Source of the DNA: Streptomyces sp. NBC_01314
GTDB taxonomy: Bacteria; Actinomycetota; Actinomycetes; Streptomycetales; Streptomycetaceae
Reading direction: 5' to 3'
Length of the DNA: 64,000 nt
NCBI RefSeq assembly: GCF_041435215.1
Contig: NZ_CP108394.1
Location: forward strand, 8,246,001 to 8,310,000
The notes beneath the pieces were generated by a model. The model saw only the letters and a program-made list of their open reading frames with translations. It did not search any database and was not told where the DNA came from. Position numbers and translations under genes: made by a program. Numbering within the stretch: the first letter of the stretch is position 1; each line of letters begins with the position of its first letter. Positions 52,512 through 63,390 of the stretch are shown here, in pieces.

Positions 52512-53750
52512 TCAGGAACCCAGTGGCTCCTTGGCGCGGGCCGGCGGATCCGGCAGCGGCGCCGGGGCGGGCCGCACCGTGTCGTGCCACAGCTCGAACG
52601 CGGCGAGCAGGGCCGCGAGGACGAGAAGGCCGTTGCGGACGAAGAGGAGGGTGACGCCCAGCGCGTCGCTGGCGACGACGTGGGCGAACCAGACCGGGAA
52701 CTCCAGGACGGTCACGAAGGACGCCGCCAGAACCAGGGCGGCGGGCGGACCCATACGGCTCGCGCGGAAGCAGAGGCACACCGCGGCCAGGCCCACCAGC
52801 CACACCATGTACTGCGGGCTGATCACCCGGCTGGTGGCCGTGAACATCAGCACGGCCACGAACGCCGCGTCCGCGAGGGTGTGCGGCGCGAACCGCCGGG
52901 CCCGCACCCGCCACAGCAGCAGCCAGGCGAACGCCGTCCCGCTGAGCAGCAGGGCCGCCTTGCTGACGGTGTCGACGTGGTCGCCGAGGAACTCCACCGA
53001 GCCGTAGTTGAGCAGCACCTCGCCGTCCCAGCCGAACTGCCGGGCCACATGGAAGACGAGGGCGCCCAGCGACTCCACCTCGGTGCCCCGGTCCCGCTGG
53101 AACGTCAGGAAGGCGAAGGCGCCAGGCATGGAGACGGCGAAGAGCACAGCCACGGCGAGGCCGGTGCCCGCCGCCCACGCCCAGGCAGCGCGGTCGCGGG
53201 CGCCCAGGAGCAGCAGCGCCGGCCAGACCTTCAGCATGGCCGCGAAGGCCGTCAGCGCCCCCATCGCGCGCGGATGACGGCTCCCGGCGAGGAGGGCCCC
53301 GACGGCCACCGCCGTCACCATCACGTCGTAGCGGGCGTACGCGGTAGGGCCGAGCAGCGGCAGGCCCACCACCCACACCCAGGCACCGCGCCATGTCCTG
53401 CCGGGGCGGGCGCCCGAGTACAGGAGCAGCGCGAGCACGACCAGGTCGGCGAGGAAGGCGAGGACGAAGAACGCCGACGCGTAGTCCAGGAAGGGCAGCA
53501 GCGCGGGGGAGAGGATCGCGAGGGCGGCGGCGGGCGGGTACTGCCAGGTGACGTCGTCCAGGGGATACGTTCCTGTGCGCAGGGTCTCGTACCAGCCCTG
53601 GTAGATCACCGAGACGTCGCTGGTGACGTCCGGGCCGGGGAACACGTACACCTTGAAGACGAACAGCAGCAGGAGCAGCCGGGTGGCGCCCCAGAGCGTC
53701 AGCAGCCCGAACGGGAGCCGTCGAGAGCCCGTCATGTCCATCTGAGCCAC
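52512..53750 (-). CDS. Polyprenol-phosphate-dependent membrane glycosyltransferase, GT87/DUF2029-like
   Basis: 412 aa with about ten TMs. The first extracytoplasmic loop contains FPGPDVTSDVSVIYQGWYETLRTGTYPLDDVTWQYPP; its Asp residues are the likely catalytic acids of GT-C mannosyltransferases. Further motifs are YARYDVMVTAVAV, AAMLKVWPALLLLGARD and SRVISPQYMVWLVGLAAV. The closest functional relatives are mycobacterial alpha-mannosyltransferases such as Rv2181, found in the same gene block. GTG 53750 is preferred; ATG codons at 53741 and 53735 are alternatives. It is divergent from the PimB-like gene, with which it may share a glycolipid pathway. Confidence 0.85.
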   Translation of the reverse strand: MAQMDMTGSRRLPFGLLTLWGATRLLLLLFVFKVYVFPGPDVTSDVSVIYQGWYETLRTGTYPLDDVTWQYPPAAALAILSPALLPFLDYASAFFVLAFLADLVVLALLLYSGARPGRTWRGAWVWVVGLPLLGPTAYARYDVMVTAVAVGALLAGSRHPRAMGALTAFAAMLKVWPALLLLGARDRAAWAWAAGTGLAVAVLFAVSMPGAFAFLTFQRDRGTEVESLGALVFHVARQFGWDGEVLLNYGSVEFLGDHVDTVSKAALLLSGTAFAWLLLWRVRARRFAPHTLADAAFVAVLMFTATSRVISPQYMVWLVGLAAVCLCFRASRMGPPAALVLAASFVTVLEFPVWFAHVVASDALGVTLLFVRNGLLVLAALLAAFELWHDTVRPAPAPLPDPPARAKEPLGS

Positions 53751-53939
53751 GTGAGTCCCTGTCCGTCCCTGTCCGCCGACGTCTGTCCACGCCGCGCTGC
53801 GCGCCTGTGGGGGACATGATCCCCCGCCGGCCTGTGAAGCGGCCGTGAAGCCCGGCCGGGTCCGGTGCGGATGTGCCCGTGGCGCTGTGGATGTGCCTGG
53901 GGGCGGCGGGCCGACGCCGGTTCGGTAGGGTCGGCGGCG

Positions 53940-55082
53940 ATGGACAAGACCCTGATCGTGACCAACGACTTCCCGCCCCGGCCCGGCGGTATCCAGGCCT
54001 TTCTGCACAACATGGCGCTACGGCTGGACCCCGAGCGGATCGTCGTCTACGCCTCGACGTGGAAGTTTAGCCGGGAGGGCGTCGAGGCGACGGCCGCCTT
54101 CGACGACGAGCAGCCCTTCACCGTCGTACGCGACCGGACGACCATGCTGCTGCCGACGCCCCTCGTCACCCGCCGCGCGGTCTCGCTGCTGCGGGAGCAC
54201 GGCTGTACGTCGGTGTGGTTCGGCGCGGCGGCCCCGCTGGGCCTGATGGCCCCCGCGCTGCGCCGGGCGGGCGCGAAGCGGCTGGTGGCCACCACGCACG
54301 GCCACGAGGCGGGCTGGGCGCAACTGCCCGCCGCCCGGCAGCTGCTGCGGCGGATCGGCGAGGGCACGGACACGATCACCTACCTGGGCGAGTACACGCG
54401 CTCCCGGATCACCACGGCTCTCACGCCGGGCGCGGCCGGGCGCATGGTCCAGTTGCCGCCCGGCGTCGACGAGAAGACCTTCCACCCCGGCTCCGGCGGC
54501 GCGGAGGTCCGGGCCCGGCTGGGGCTCACCGACCGGCCGGTCGTCGTCTGCGTCTCCCGGCTCGTGCCCCGCAAGGGGCAGGACACGCTGATCCGGGCGA
54601 TGCCCGGAATCCTGGCCAAGGAGCCGGACGCGGTGCTGCTGATCGTCGGCGGCGGACCGTACGAGAAGGAGCTGCGCCGGCTCGCCCACGAGACGAGGGT
54701 CGCCGGGTCCGTCCGTTTCACCGGCGCCGTCCCCTGGTCCGAGCTGCCCGCCCACTACGGCGCCGGTGACGTCTTCGCCATGCCGTGCCGCACCCGCCGG
54801 GGCGGGCTGGACGTCGAGGGACTGGGGATCGTCTACCTGGAGGCCTCCGCGACCGGACTGCCCGTCGTCGCGGGCGACTCCGGCGGCGCCCCCGACGCCG
54901 TGCTCGACGGCGAGACCGGCTGGGTCGTACGAGGCGACTCCCCGACGGACGCCGCCGAACGCCTCGTCGCCCTCCTCGGCGACTCTGAGCTGCGGGGACG
55001 CATGGGACAGCGGGGACGGGAGTGGGTCGAGGAGAAATGGCGCTGGGACCTGTTGGCAGAAAATTTGAAATCGTTGCTGTAG
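53940..55082 (+). CDS. pimB: GDP-mannose-dependent glycosyltransferase, PimB-like (GT4)
   Basis: 380-aa GT-B fold enzyme, probably adding the second mannose to phosphatidylinositol mannoside on the inner membrane face. N-terminal TLIVTNDFPPRPGGIQAFLHNM, central VVCVSRLVPRKGQDTLIRAMP and the GT4 EX7E motif in LDVEGLGIVYLEASATGLP, then VVAGDSGGAPDAVLDGETGW, are all present. The mycobacterial counterpart Rv2188c lies next to fadD15 as this gene does, apart from the inserted cholesterol oxidase gene. ATG 53940 is a better family fit than the upstream start at 53865. Confidence 0.88.
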   Translation: MDKTLIVTNDFPPRPGGIQAFLHNMALRLDPERIVVYASTWKFSREGVEATAAFDDEQPFTVVRDRTTMLLPTPLVTRRAVSLLREHGCTSVWFGAAAPLGLMAPALRRAGAKRLVATTHGHEAGWAQLPAARQLLRRIGEGTDTITYLGEYTRSRITTALTPGAAGRMVQLPPGVDEKTFHPGSGGAEVRARLGLTDRPVVVCVSRLVPRKGQDTLIRAMPGILAKEPDAVLLIVGGGPYEKELRRLAHETRVAGSVRFTGAVPWSELPAHYGAGDVFAMPCRTRRGGLDVEGLGIVYLEASATGLPVVAGDSGGAPDAVLDGETGWVVRGDSPTDAAERLVALLGDSELRGRMGQRGREWVEEKWRWDLLAENLKSLL

Positions 55083-55090
55083 GCCCGTGC

Positions 55091-55110
55091 GGGGCGCGGG
55101 GAACTGCGCG
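55091..55110 (+). repeat. GC-rich dispersed repeat after the PimB-like gene
   Basis: GGGGCGCGGGGAACTGCGCG, consensus form, 9 bp after the stop codon, followed by ACCAGCCACA. The gap up to the cholesterol oxidase gene (55083-55225) has no other clear feature and no visible ribosome site for that gene. Confidence 0.75.
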
Positions 55111-55165
55111 ACCAGCCACAAGACGACCGGAAGTCGCCTTTTAGGAGCACCCGGCACCCCAGTAA

Positions 55166-56863
<1,698 letters not shown>

Positions 56864-56893
56864 CCGTCGTACGTGTGTGACTACTTCCGGTGA

Positions 56894-58693
56894 CTACTTC
56901 TTCTGGTAGATCGCCTCGATCTCGTCCGCGTAGTCCTTCGCCACCACGTTCCGCTTGAGCTTCAGGGACGGCGTCAGGTGGCCCGACTCCTCCGTGAACT
57001 GGGAGGACAGAATGCGGAACTTCCGCACCGATTCCGCCTTCGACACCGCGGCGTTGCCGTCGTCGATCGCGGCCTGCACGGCCGCGGTCAGATCGGCGTC
57101 CGCGCCCAGCGACGCCGCGGTGGAGCCCGCCGGCTTGCCGTGCTCGGCGGCCCAACGGCCCAGGAACTCCTCGTCGATGGTGACCAGCGCGCCCACGAAG
57201 GGCCGCCCGTCGCCCACCACCATGCACTCCGCGACCAGGGCGTGCGCCCGGATCCGGTCCTCGATCACGGCCGGGGCGACGTTCTTGCCGCCCGCGGTGA
57301 CGATGATCTCCTTCTTGCGGCCGGTGATGCTGAGGTAGCCGTCCTCGTCGAGGGTGCCGATGTCACCGGTGTGGAACCAGCCGTCGGCCAGCGCCTCCTC
57401 GGTCGCGCCCGGGTTGTTCCAGTAGCCCTGGAACAGGTGCTCGCCGTGCAGCAGCACCTCCCCGTCGTCCGCGATCCGGATGACGGAACCCGGCAGCGGC
57501 TGCCCGACCGTACCGATCTTCTGCCGGTCCCAGGGGTTGAACGCGGTGGCCGCGCAGGACTCCGTCAGGCCGTAGCCCTCCAGGACCGTGAAGCCGATCC
57601 CGCGGAAGAAGTGGCCCAGGCGCTCGCCCAGCGGCGCGCCGCCCGAGATCGCGTACTCGCCCTTGCCGCCGAGCACCGTGCGCAGCTTGCTGTAGACGAG
57701 CCTGTCGAACACCTTGTGCTTGATCTTCAGGCCGAGGGCCGGGCCCGACGCGGTGTCCAGCGCCCTGCTGTACGCGATCGCCGTGTCCGCGGCCTTGTCG
57801 AAGATCTTGCCCTTGCCGTCCGCCTGCGCCTTGGCCCGCGCCGAGTTGTAGACCTTCTCGAACACGCGCGGCACGCCGAGGATCAGCGTCGGCCGGAAGG
57901 AGGCCAGCTCGTCGGTGAGGTTCTTGATGTCCGGTACGGTGCCCAGCTTGATCGGCGCCATCATCGGCGCGACCTGCACGAGCCGCCCGAAGACGTGCGC
58001 GAGCGGGAGGAAGAGCAGCACCGAGCACTCGCCCGTACGGAACAGGGGCCGCAGCCGCTCCACCACGTTCCCGCACTCGGCGAAGAAGCTGCGGTGGGTG
58101 AGGACGCACCCCTTCGGGCGGCCGGTGGTGCCGGAGGTGTAGACGATGGTCGCCGGGTCGTCGGCCTTGGCCATCGAGCTGCGTTCCTCGACGGCCTCGT
58201 CGGTGACGCCCTGGCCGAGTCGGCCCAGCTCCTCCACACCGCCGCCCTCGATCTGCCACAGGTGCTTCAGCGCGGGCAGCCGGTCGCGCACCGACTCGAC
58301 GGTGGCCGAGTGCCCGTCCAGCTCCACGATCATGGCGGTCGCGCCCGAGTCGGCGAGGATCCACTGCACCTGCTCCGGCGAGCTGGTCTCGTACACCGGC
58401 ACGGTCACGGCGCCGGCCGTCCAGATCGCGAAGTCCAGCAGGGTCCACTCGTACCGGGTACGGGACATCAGCGCGACCCGGTCGCCCGGCTGGACCCCGG
58501 CGGCGATGAACCCCTTCGCGGCCGTCCGCACCTCGGTGAGGAACTGGACGGCGTCGACGTCCTGCCAGACGCCGTCCACCTTGCGGGCGATGACGGCGAC
58601 ATCGGGATGCTGCGCGGCGTTTCTACGGACGATGTCCGTCAGATTGCCGTCCGTCGGGACCTCGTACAAAGCCGGAAGGCTGAACTCGCGCAA
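56894..58693 (-). CDS. Long-chain fatty acid-CoA ligase (FadD15-like)
   Basis: 599-aa ANL-superfamily enzyme activating long-chain fatty acids through acyl-AMP. It has the AMP-binding loop TIVYTSGTTGRPKGCVLTH, LPLAHVFGRLVQV, LEGYGLTESCAA, WFHTGDIGTLDEDGYLSITGRKKE and catalytic-lysine region TPSLKLKRNVV. Start TTG 58693 has AGGAG 8 nt upstream. In Mycobacterium tuberculosis fadD15 (Rv2187) occupies the equivalent place. It is divergent from the phosphoesterase gene. Confidence 0.93.
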   Translation of the reverse strand: MREFSLPALYEVPTDGNLTDIVRRNAAQHPDVAVIARKVDGVWQDVDAVQFLTEVRTAAKGFIAAGVQPGDRVALMSRTRYEWTLLDFAIWTAGAVTVPVYETSSPEQVQWILADSGATAMIVELDGHSATVESVRDRLPALKHLWQIEGGGVEELGRLGQGVTDEAVEERSSMAKADDPATIVYTSGTTGRPKGCVLTHRSFFAECGNVVERLRPLFRTGECSVLLFLPLAHVFGRLVQVAPMMAPIKLGTVPDIKNLTDELASFRPTLILGVPRVFEKVYNSARAKAQADGKGKIFDKAADTAIAYSRALDTASGPALGLKIKHKVFDRLVYSKLRTVLGGKGEYAISGGAPLGERLGHFFRGIGFTVLEGYGLTESCAATAFNPWDRQKIGTVGQPLPGSVIRIADDGEVLLHGEHLFQGYWNNPGATEEALADGWFHTGDIGTLDEDGYLSITGRKKEIIVTAGGKNVAPAVIEDRIRAHALVAECMVVGDGRPFVGALVTIDEEFLGRWAAEHGKPAGSTAASLGADADLTAAVQAAIDDGNAAVSKAESVRKFRILSSQFTEESGHLTPSLKLKRNVVAKDYADEIEAIYQKK

Positions 58694-59006
58694 GACTGCT
58701 GCTCCTCATAGGGCGCCGGCGCCACGACTCTGTGTGCTGCGACGGTGCGGTCCAAGGCCGGGAGAGCGCTCAGGTCCCCTTTTGGTTCTTCGGTTCCTAC
58801 TGGTTGAAAACCTGAGCACAACTGGACTGCCCGGACGTTACCCGTCGGTATGGCCTCTACGCGAGGGGGGTCGGGCGAGATGTTCTTCGCGTCACACATG
58901 TGGGGTTCTCCCGGGAAGAATAATCCCCTCACTTGCCGACTGGCCAGTAACCGCACGTCCGATCGGCTCTGTTCACGTATGCCACACACGCCTACGCTTG
59001 ATCGCC
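58694..59006. other. Divergent intergenic region, ligase and phosphoesterase genes
   Basis: 313 bp without a gene. A TACGCT -10-like hexamer at 58993-58998 ends 8 bp before the phosphoesterase ATG, so that gene may be transcribed leaderless; the -35 is poor. The middle part is AT-richer and must hold the ligase promoter. No repeat element is present. Confidence 0.4.
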
Positions 59007-59804
59007 ATGGCACGCACACCGGGCGGTAACGACAGGACGCGCATTCACGTGGTCAGCGACGTGCACGGCAACGCACGCGACCTGGCCGCAGCGGGTGAGG
59101 GCGCCGACGCCCTGGTGTGTCTGGGTGACCTGGTCCTCTTCCTCGACTACGCCGACCACTCCCGCGGCATCTTCCCGGACCTGTTCGGCGCCGCGAACGC
59201 CACCCGGCTCGTCGAACTGCGCACCGCCCGCCGCTTCGAGGAGGCGCGCGAACTCGGGGTCCGGCTGTGGGCGGGCGTGGGGGAGGAGCGCTCCGCAGTG
59301 ATCGAGAAGGCCGTCCGCAAACAGTACGCCGAGATGTTCGCGGCCTTCCCCACGCCTACGTACGCCACGTACGGCAATGTCGATATGCCGAGACTGTGGC
59401 CCGAGTACGCGGGCCCGGGGACGACCGTGCTGGACGGCGAACGGGTGGAGATCGGCGGCTGGGTCTTCGGCTTCGTGGGCGGCGGACTCCGTACCCCCAT
59501 GCGAACGCCGTACGAGATCAGCGACGAGGAGTACGCGGCGAAGATCGAGGCGGTCGGAGAGGTGGACGTGCTGTGCACGCACATCCCCCCGGAGGTTCCC
59601 GAGCTGGTGTACGACACGGTGGCGCGCCGCTTCGAGCGGGGGAGCCGGGCGCTGCTGGAGGCGATCCGGAGGACCCGGCCCCGGTACTCGCTGTTCGGGC
59701 ATGTCCACCAGCCGTTGGCGCGCCGGATGCGGATCGGGGCGACCGAGTGTGTGAACGTGGGGCACTTCGCGGGGACCGGGAAGCCGTGGGCGCTGGAATG
59801 GTGA
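59007..59804 (+). CDS. Calcineurin-like metallophosphoesterase
   Basis: 265 aa with the full two-metal set: VVSDVHGNARDL (D-x-H), CLGDLVLF (G-D), ATYGNVDMP (G-N), CTHIPPE (H) and FGHVHQP (G-H-x-H). It would hydrolyse phosphoesters in the cytosol; the substrate is unknown. The long insert after GDLV (DYADHSRGIFPDLFGAANATRLVELRTARRFEEAR) is characteristic of the actinobacterial group. ATG 59007 lacks a ribosome site and may be leaderless. An SRPBCC gene follows 83 bp on. Confidence 0.9.
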   Translation: MARTPGGNDRTRIHVVSDVHGNARDLAAAGEGADALVCLGDLVLFLDYADHSRGIFPDLFGAANATRLVELRTARRFEEARELGVRLWAGVGEERSAVIEKAVRKQYAEMFAAFPTPTYATYGNVDMPRLWPEYAGPGTTVLDGERVEIGGWVFGFVGGGLRTPMRTPYEISDEEYAAKIEAVGEVDVLCTHIPPEVPELVYDTVARRFERGSRALLEAIRRTRPRYSLFGHVHQPLARRMRIGATECVNVGHFAGTGKPWALEW

Positions 59805-59887
59805 GCCTCCGTAAGCGGTAGCCTTCACGCTGCACAGACGTGCGCACCCACCTCCCTCACCGGACAGTCTCTGGAGGAGCCACCGCG

Positions 59888-60328
59888 ATGGCGGAATTCA
59901 CCAGTTCGAGCATCACGATCGAGGCTGCGGCGGCCGAGGTCATGGGCGTGATCGCCGACTTCGCCCGCTACCCGGACTGGACGGGCGAGGTGAAGGAGGC
60001 GGAGGTGCTGAAGAGCGACGGTCAGGGCCGCGCCGAACAGGTCCGGCTCGTCATGGACGCGGGCGCGATCAAGGACGACCAGACCCTCGCGTACACCTGG
60101 ACCGGGACGAACGAGGTGTCCTGGACGCTGGTCAAGTCCCAGATGCTGCGGTCGCTCGACGGGTCGTACATCCTGAAGCCCGTCGGTGACTCGGTCACCG
60201 AGGTGACGTACCAGCTGACTGTCGACGTCAAGATCCCGATGCTCGGCATGATCAAGCGCAAGGCGGAGAAGGTCATCATCGACCGCGCGCTGGCGGGGCT
60301 GAAGAAGCGGGTGGAATCGGGCGTTTAG
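59888..60328 (+). CDS. SRPBCC-fold lipid-transfer/cyclase-like protein
   Basis: 146 aa with the helix-grip pattern FTSSSITIEAAAAEVMGVIADFARYPDWTGEVKEAEVL, a hydrophobic pocket and a long C-terminal helix (IKRKAEKVIIDRALAGLKKRV). Such small proteins bind hydrophobic ligands. The mycobacterial counterpart Rv2185c lies in the same context next to an ArsA-like gene. ATG 59888 follows GGAGGAG 10 nt upstream. Ligand unknown; a link with the neighbouring acyl-CoA ligase is only a guess. Confidence 0.88.
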   Translation: MAEFTSSSITIEAAAAEVMGVIADFARYPDWTGEVKEAEVLKSDGQGRAEQVRLVMDAGAIKDDQTLAYTWTGTNEVSWTLVKSQMLRSLDGSYILKPVGDSVTEVTYQLTVDVKIPMLGMIKRKAEKVIIDRALAGLKKRVESGV

Positions 60329-60513
60329 GCCTCCGAGCCGCTGTCCTGGCTGCGGGCAGCCGGGCAGCCGGGCAGCCGTGCCGCTGGGCCGCTGGGCGAT
60401 GGGGTCCCTCCCGCGCCCTGTCAGCGCCGGTGGGCGCCTCCCTGCCGCCCGGCCCCGGCTCCGGGTGCCTGGGCGGCGGAGGGAAGGGTCCCGCTGGGTT
60501 ACCGTTCACCCTC

Positions 60514-61701
60514 ATGCGCACCATCCTGATCACCGGGCAAGGCGGCAGCGGCCGTACGACGGTCGCCGCGGCCACGGCCGTCGAGGCTGCCCGCGAGGGC
60601 GTGCGGACGCTCGTGCTGAGCGCGGACCCGGTCGACAGCCTGGGGGCGGTGCTCGGGGTGGCGACCGGGGCGGAACCCGTGCGGGTCACGCCGGAGCTCA
60701 CCGCGTGGCGGCCCGACGCGGCGGAGCGCTTCCGGGATGATCTCGTCGCCTTCCAGGAGCGGGCCACGTCCGTGCTCGCTCTGCTGGGGGCGGCCCGGCT
60801 GGACGCCGAGGAACTCACACCCCTGCCCGGCGCCGAGGAGCTCGCCCTGCTGCGTGCGTTGCGCGACGCCGCGCTGTCGGAGGCGTACGACCTGCTCGTC
60901 GTCGATCTGCCGCCCGCCCCGCAGGCACTCGCCCTGCTCGGTCTCCCCGAGGAACTCCGCCGGTATCTGCGGCGGCTCCTGCCGCCCGAGCGGCAGGCGG
61001 CCCGTGCGCTGCGGCCGGTCCTGGGGCGGCTCGCCGGGGTGCCGATGCCCGCCGAGTGGCTGTTCGAGACGGCCGCCCGGTGGGACGTCGAACTGGCCGC
61101 CGTCGCGGCGGTCGTCGAGGACCCGGGGACAAGTGTGCGGCTGGTCGCCGAGCCGGGCCCGGCCGGCGCCGACCATGTGCGCCTCGCGAGCGTCGGACTC
61201 GCCCTGCGGGCCCTGCCCGTGGACATGCTGATCGCCAACCGCGTCCTGCCCGAGGGCACGCACGACGCCTGGCTCGCCGGCCTCGTCGCCCAGCAGCGCA
61301 AGGCGTTGGCGGAATGGGAGGAGGCCCCTTCGGTACCCGGGGCCCGGCCCGTACGGGGCGTCGCCCACCTCGGCCACGACCCCCGCGGCGACGACGACCT
61401 CGCCGCCCTGCACGTCCCCGGTGCGGGTGACGTTCCCGCCCGCGTCGAGTGGACCGTCACCGACAACCTCGGGGACGAGGGCGTGCTCGTGTGGCACATC
61501 CCGCTGCCCGGCGCGATACGGGACGAGCTGGATCTCGTCCGGCGCGGCGACGAGTTGGTCGTCACGGCCGGGCAGTTCCGCCGTATTGTTCCGCTGCCGT
61601 CGGCACTGCGCCGCTGCACGGTCGACGGCGCGGCCCTGCGCGACGGCGAGCTGAGGATCCGTTTCGCGCCGGACCCGCGGTTGTGGCCCCGGACACGGTG
61701 A
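60514..61701 (+). CDS. ArsA/GET3-like P-loop protein with altered Walker A
   Basis: 395-aa protein of the SIMIBI ArsA family. The N-terminal loop reads ITGQGGSGRTTVAAATA where the canonical form is GKGGVGKT: both the signature lysine and the P-loop lysine are replaced (Gln and Arg). Switch-like segments remain (VLSADPVDSLGAVLG, YDLLVVDLPPAPQALALLG). Only one copy of the nucleotide domain is present, so it would dimerise. Without those lysines normal ATP hydrolysis is doubtful. The C-terminal part (about 330-395) is beta-rich, like the extra domain of plant-type ArsA proteins. ATG 60514 has no strong ribosome site. Confidence 0.85.
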   Translation: MRTILITGQGGSGRTTVAAATAVEAAREGVRTLVLSADPVDSLGAVLGVATGAEPVRVTPELTAWRPDAAERFRDDLVAFQERATSVLALLGAARLDAEELTPLPGAEELALLRALRDAALSEAYDLLVVDLPPAPQALALLGLPEELRRYLRRLLPPERQAARALRPVLGRLAGVPMPAEWLFETAARWDVELAAVAAVVEDPGTSVRLVAEPGPAGADHVRLASVGLALRALPVDMLIANRVLPEGTHDAWLAGLVAQQRKALAEWEEAPSVPGARPVRGVAHLGHDPRGDDDLAALHVPGAGDVPARVEWTVTDNLGDEGVLVWHIPLPGAIRDELDLVRRGDELVVTAGQFRRIVPLPSALRRCTVDGAALRDGELRIRFAPDPRLWPRTR

Positions 61702-61758
61702 ACGCCATACGCCCGTTCGGGTAACGTCGAAGGTACGAACCGTAGGCAGGAGCCCGCC

Positions 61759-62298
61759 ATGAGCGAAGAGCGCCCCACGTCCGACGCCGGTCGTCAGGAC
61801 GCGGCCGAGGAGGCGCGGTCGGCCGAGCAGACCCGCGCGACCGACCGGGTGCGTGTGACCGACCGGGTGCGCGCGACCGACTCCGACGCCTGGGCGACCG
61901 CGTGCGAGGAGGACCTCGTCGCGGAGAAGGCCCGCCGCCGGGCGAAGTACGGCCCGCCGCCGGGCTCGGCCGCCGAGGAACTGCGCAAGCTGGTCGACAC
62001 CGTCGCGGAGAAGCTGTCCGGGCTGCAGTCGCCGTTGCTCGGCGCGGTCGCCGGGGGCGCGGCCCAGCAGATGGTCAACCAGGTCGTCCGACAGGCCAAG
62101 GCCGCCGTCGAACCCGTCATCGAACGCAACCCGGACGTCTTCGACCATCTGGCCTCCGCCGGCGGCGAACTGCTCGCCGCGTACCGCTCCGCCGTCGAGG
62201 CCCAGGAGCGACGCTGGACGAACCGGGACACCGCCCACCGGGAAGACCGCGATCAGGGCGACGATCCGGGCCCCGGAGAGCGCATCGACCTGGACTGA
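61759..62298 (+). CDS. SCO2127-like protein upstream of glucokinase (DUF5304-like)
   Basis: 179-aa hydrophilic protein, without TM. Its N-terminal part has a (A/V)TDRVR repeat encoded by an 18-bp tandem repeat. The conserved core runs from WATACEEDLVAEKARRRAKYG to PLLGAVAGGAAQQMVNQVVRQAKAAVEPV. The tail is acidic. Its place directly before glkA matches SCO2127 of Streptomyces coelicolor, a gene reported to raise glucose kinase and uptake activity. The molecular role is unknown. ATG 61759 with AGGAG 8 nt upstream; 95 bp to glkA, probably the same transcript. Confidence 0.82.
   Translation: MSEERPTSDAGRQDAAEEARSAEQTRATDRVRVTDRVRATDSDAWATACEEDLVAEKARRRAKYGPPPGSAAEELRKLVDTVAEKLSGLQSPLLGAVAGGAAQQMVNQVVRQAKAAVEPVIERNPDVFDHLASAGGELLAAYRSAVEAQERRWTNRDTAHREDRDQGDDPGPGERIDLD
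61837..61881 (+). repeat. 18-bp tandem coding repeat in the SCO2127-like gene
   Basis: GCGACCGACCGGGTGCGT (61837-61854), GTGACCGACCGGGTGCGC (61855-61872) and a partial third unit GCGACCGAC (61873-61881). It encodes ATDRVR-VTDRVR-ATD in the disordered N-terminal part; copy number may vary between strains. Confidence 0.8.
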
Positions 62299-62393
62299 CG
62301 CCGGGCGCGTCCGCCCGGCGGACGCCGGGAGTCCCTGGGCGGGGCCTCGGGTACGGTTGGCCGTAGCGGGGCTCGACCGAAACTGAGGGATTC

Positions 62394-63347
62394 ATGGGAC
62401 TCACCATCGGCGTCGATATCGGCGGTACCAAGATCGCGGCCGGTGTGGTCGACGAGGAAGGCAACATCCTCTCGACCCACAAGGTGCCGACCCCGGGCAC
62501 GCCCGAGGCGATCGTGGACGCCATCGCCGCCGCCGTCGAGGGCGCGCGAGCCGGACACGAGATCGTCGGTGTCGGCATCGGCGCGGCCGGTTACGTCAAC
62601 CGGGAGCGGTCGACGGTCTACTTCGCCCCCAACATCGACTGGCGCAACGAGCCGCTCAAGGAGAAGGTCGAAGCCCGCGTGGGCCTGCCGGTCGTCGTGG
62701 AGAACGACGCCAACGCCGCCGCGTGGGGCGAATACAAGTTCGGCGCCGGCAAGGGCCACCGCAACGTCATCTGCATCACCCTCGGCACCGGCCTCGGCGG
62801 CGGCATCATCATCGGCAACAAGCTGCGCCGCGGCCACTACGGCGTCGCCGCCGAGTTCGGCCACATCCGCGTGGTTCCCGACGGGCTGCAGTGCGGCTGT
62901 GGCTCGCAGGGCTGCTGGGAGCAGTACGCGTCGGGCCGGGCGCTCGTCCGCTACGCCAAGCAGCGCGCCAACGCCACCCCCGAGAACGCCGAACTCCTCC
63001 TCGGCCTCGGCGACGGCACGCCCGACGGCATCGAGGGCAAGCACATCTCCATGGCCGCCCGCCAGGGCGACCCCGTGGCCGTCGACTCCTACCGCGAACT
63101 CGCCCGCTGGGCCGGCGCCGGCCTCGCCGACCTCGCCTCCCTCTTCGACCCGTCGGCGTTCATCGTGGGCGGCGGCCTGTCGGACGAGGGCGAACTGGTC
63201 CTCGACCCGATCCGCAAGTCCTACAAGCGCTGGCTCGTGGGCGGCAACTGGCGCCCGGTGGCCGAGGTCATCGCCGCCCAACTGGGCAACGAGGCGGGCC
63301 TGGTGGGCGCGGCAGACCTGGCGAGAGAACCCGACCCGATCATGTAG
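62394..63347 (+). CDS. glkA: Glucokinase, ROK family
   Basis: 317 aa, the size known for Streptomyces GlkA, which phosphorylates glucose and is needed for carbon catabolite repression. It has the ATP motif GVDIGGTKIAAGVV, NDANAAAWGEYKFGAG, TLGTGLGGGIIIGNKL, EFGHIRVVPDG and the ROK zinc site CGCGSQGCWEQ. There is no HTH, which separates it from ROK repressors. ATG 62394. A strong hairpin follows the stop. Confidence 0.97.
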   Translation: MGLTIGVDIGGTKIAAGVVDEEGNILSTHKVPTPGTPEAIVDAIAAAVEGARAGHEIVGVGIGAAGYVNRERSTVYFAPNIDWRNEPLKEKVEARVGLPVVVENDANAAAWGEYKFGAGKGHRNVICITLGTGLGGGIIIGNKLRRGHYGVAAEFGHIRVVPDGLQCGCGSQGCWEQYASGRALVRYAKQRANATPENAELLLGLGDGTPDGIEGKHISMAARQGDPVAVDSYRELARWAGAGLADLASLFDPSAFIVGGGLSDEGELVLDPIRKSYKRWLVGGNWRPVAEVIAAQLGNEAGLVGAADLAREPDPIM

Positions 63348-63359
63348 ACACCGGCCGCC

Positions 63360-63390
63360 GTCCCCGCGCCCCGTTCAGGGGCGCGGGGAC
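63360..63390 (+). terminator. Terminator-like hairpin after glkA built from the dispersed repeat
   Basis: GTCCCCGCGCCCC (63360-63372) and GGGGCGCGGGGAC (63378-63390) form a 13-bp stem with a GTTCA loop, 12 bp after the glkA stop. A second-family repeat, ATGCGGCTCCGCCGTGTGGG at 63399-63418, follows directly. Confidence 0.8.
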
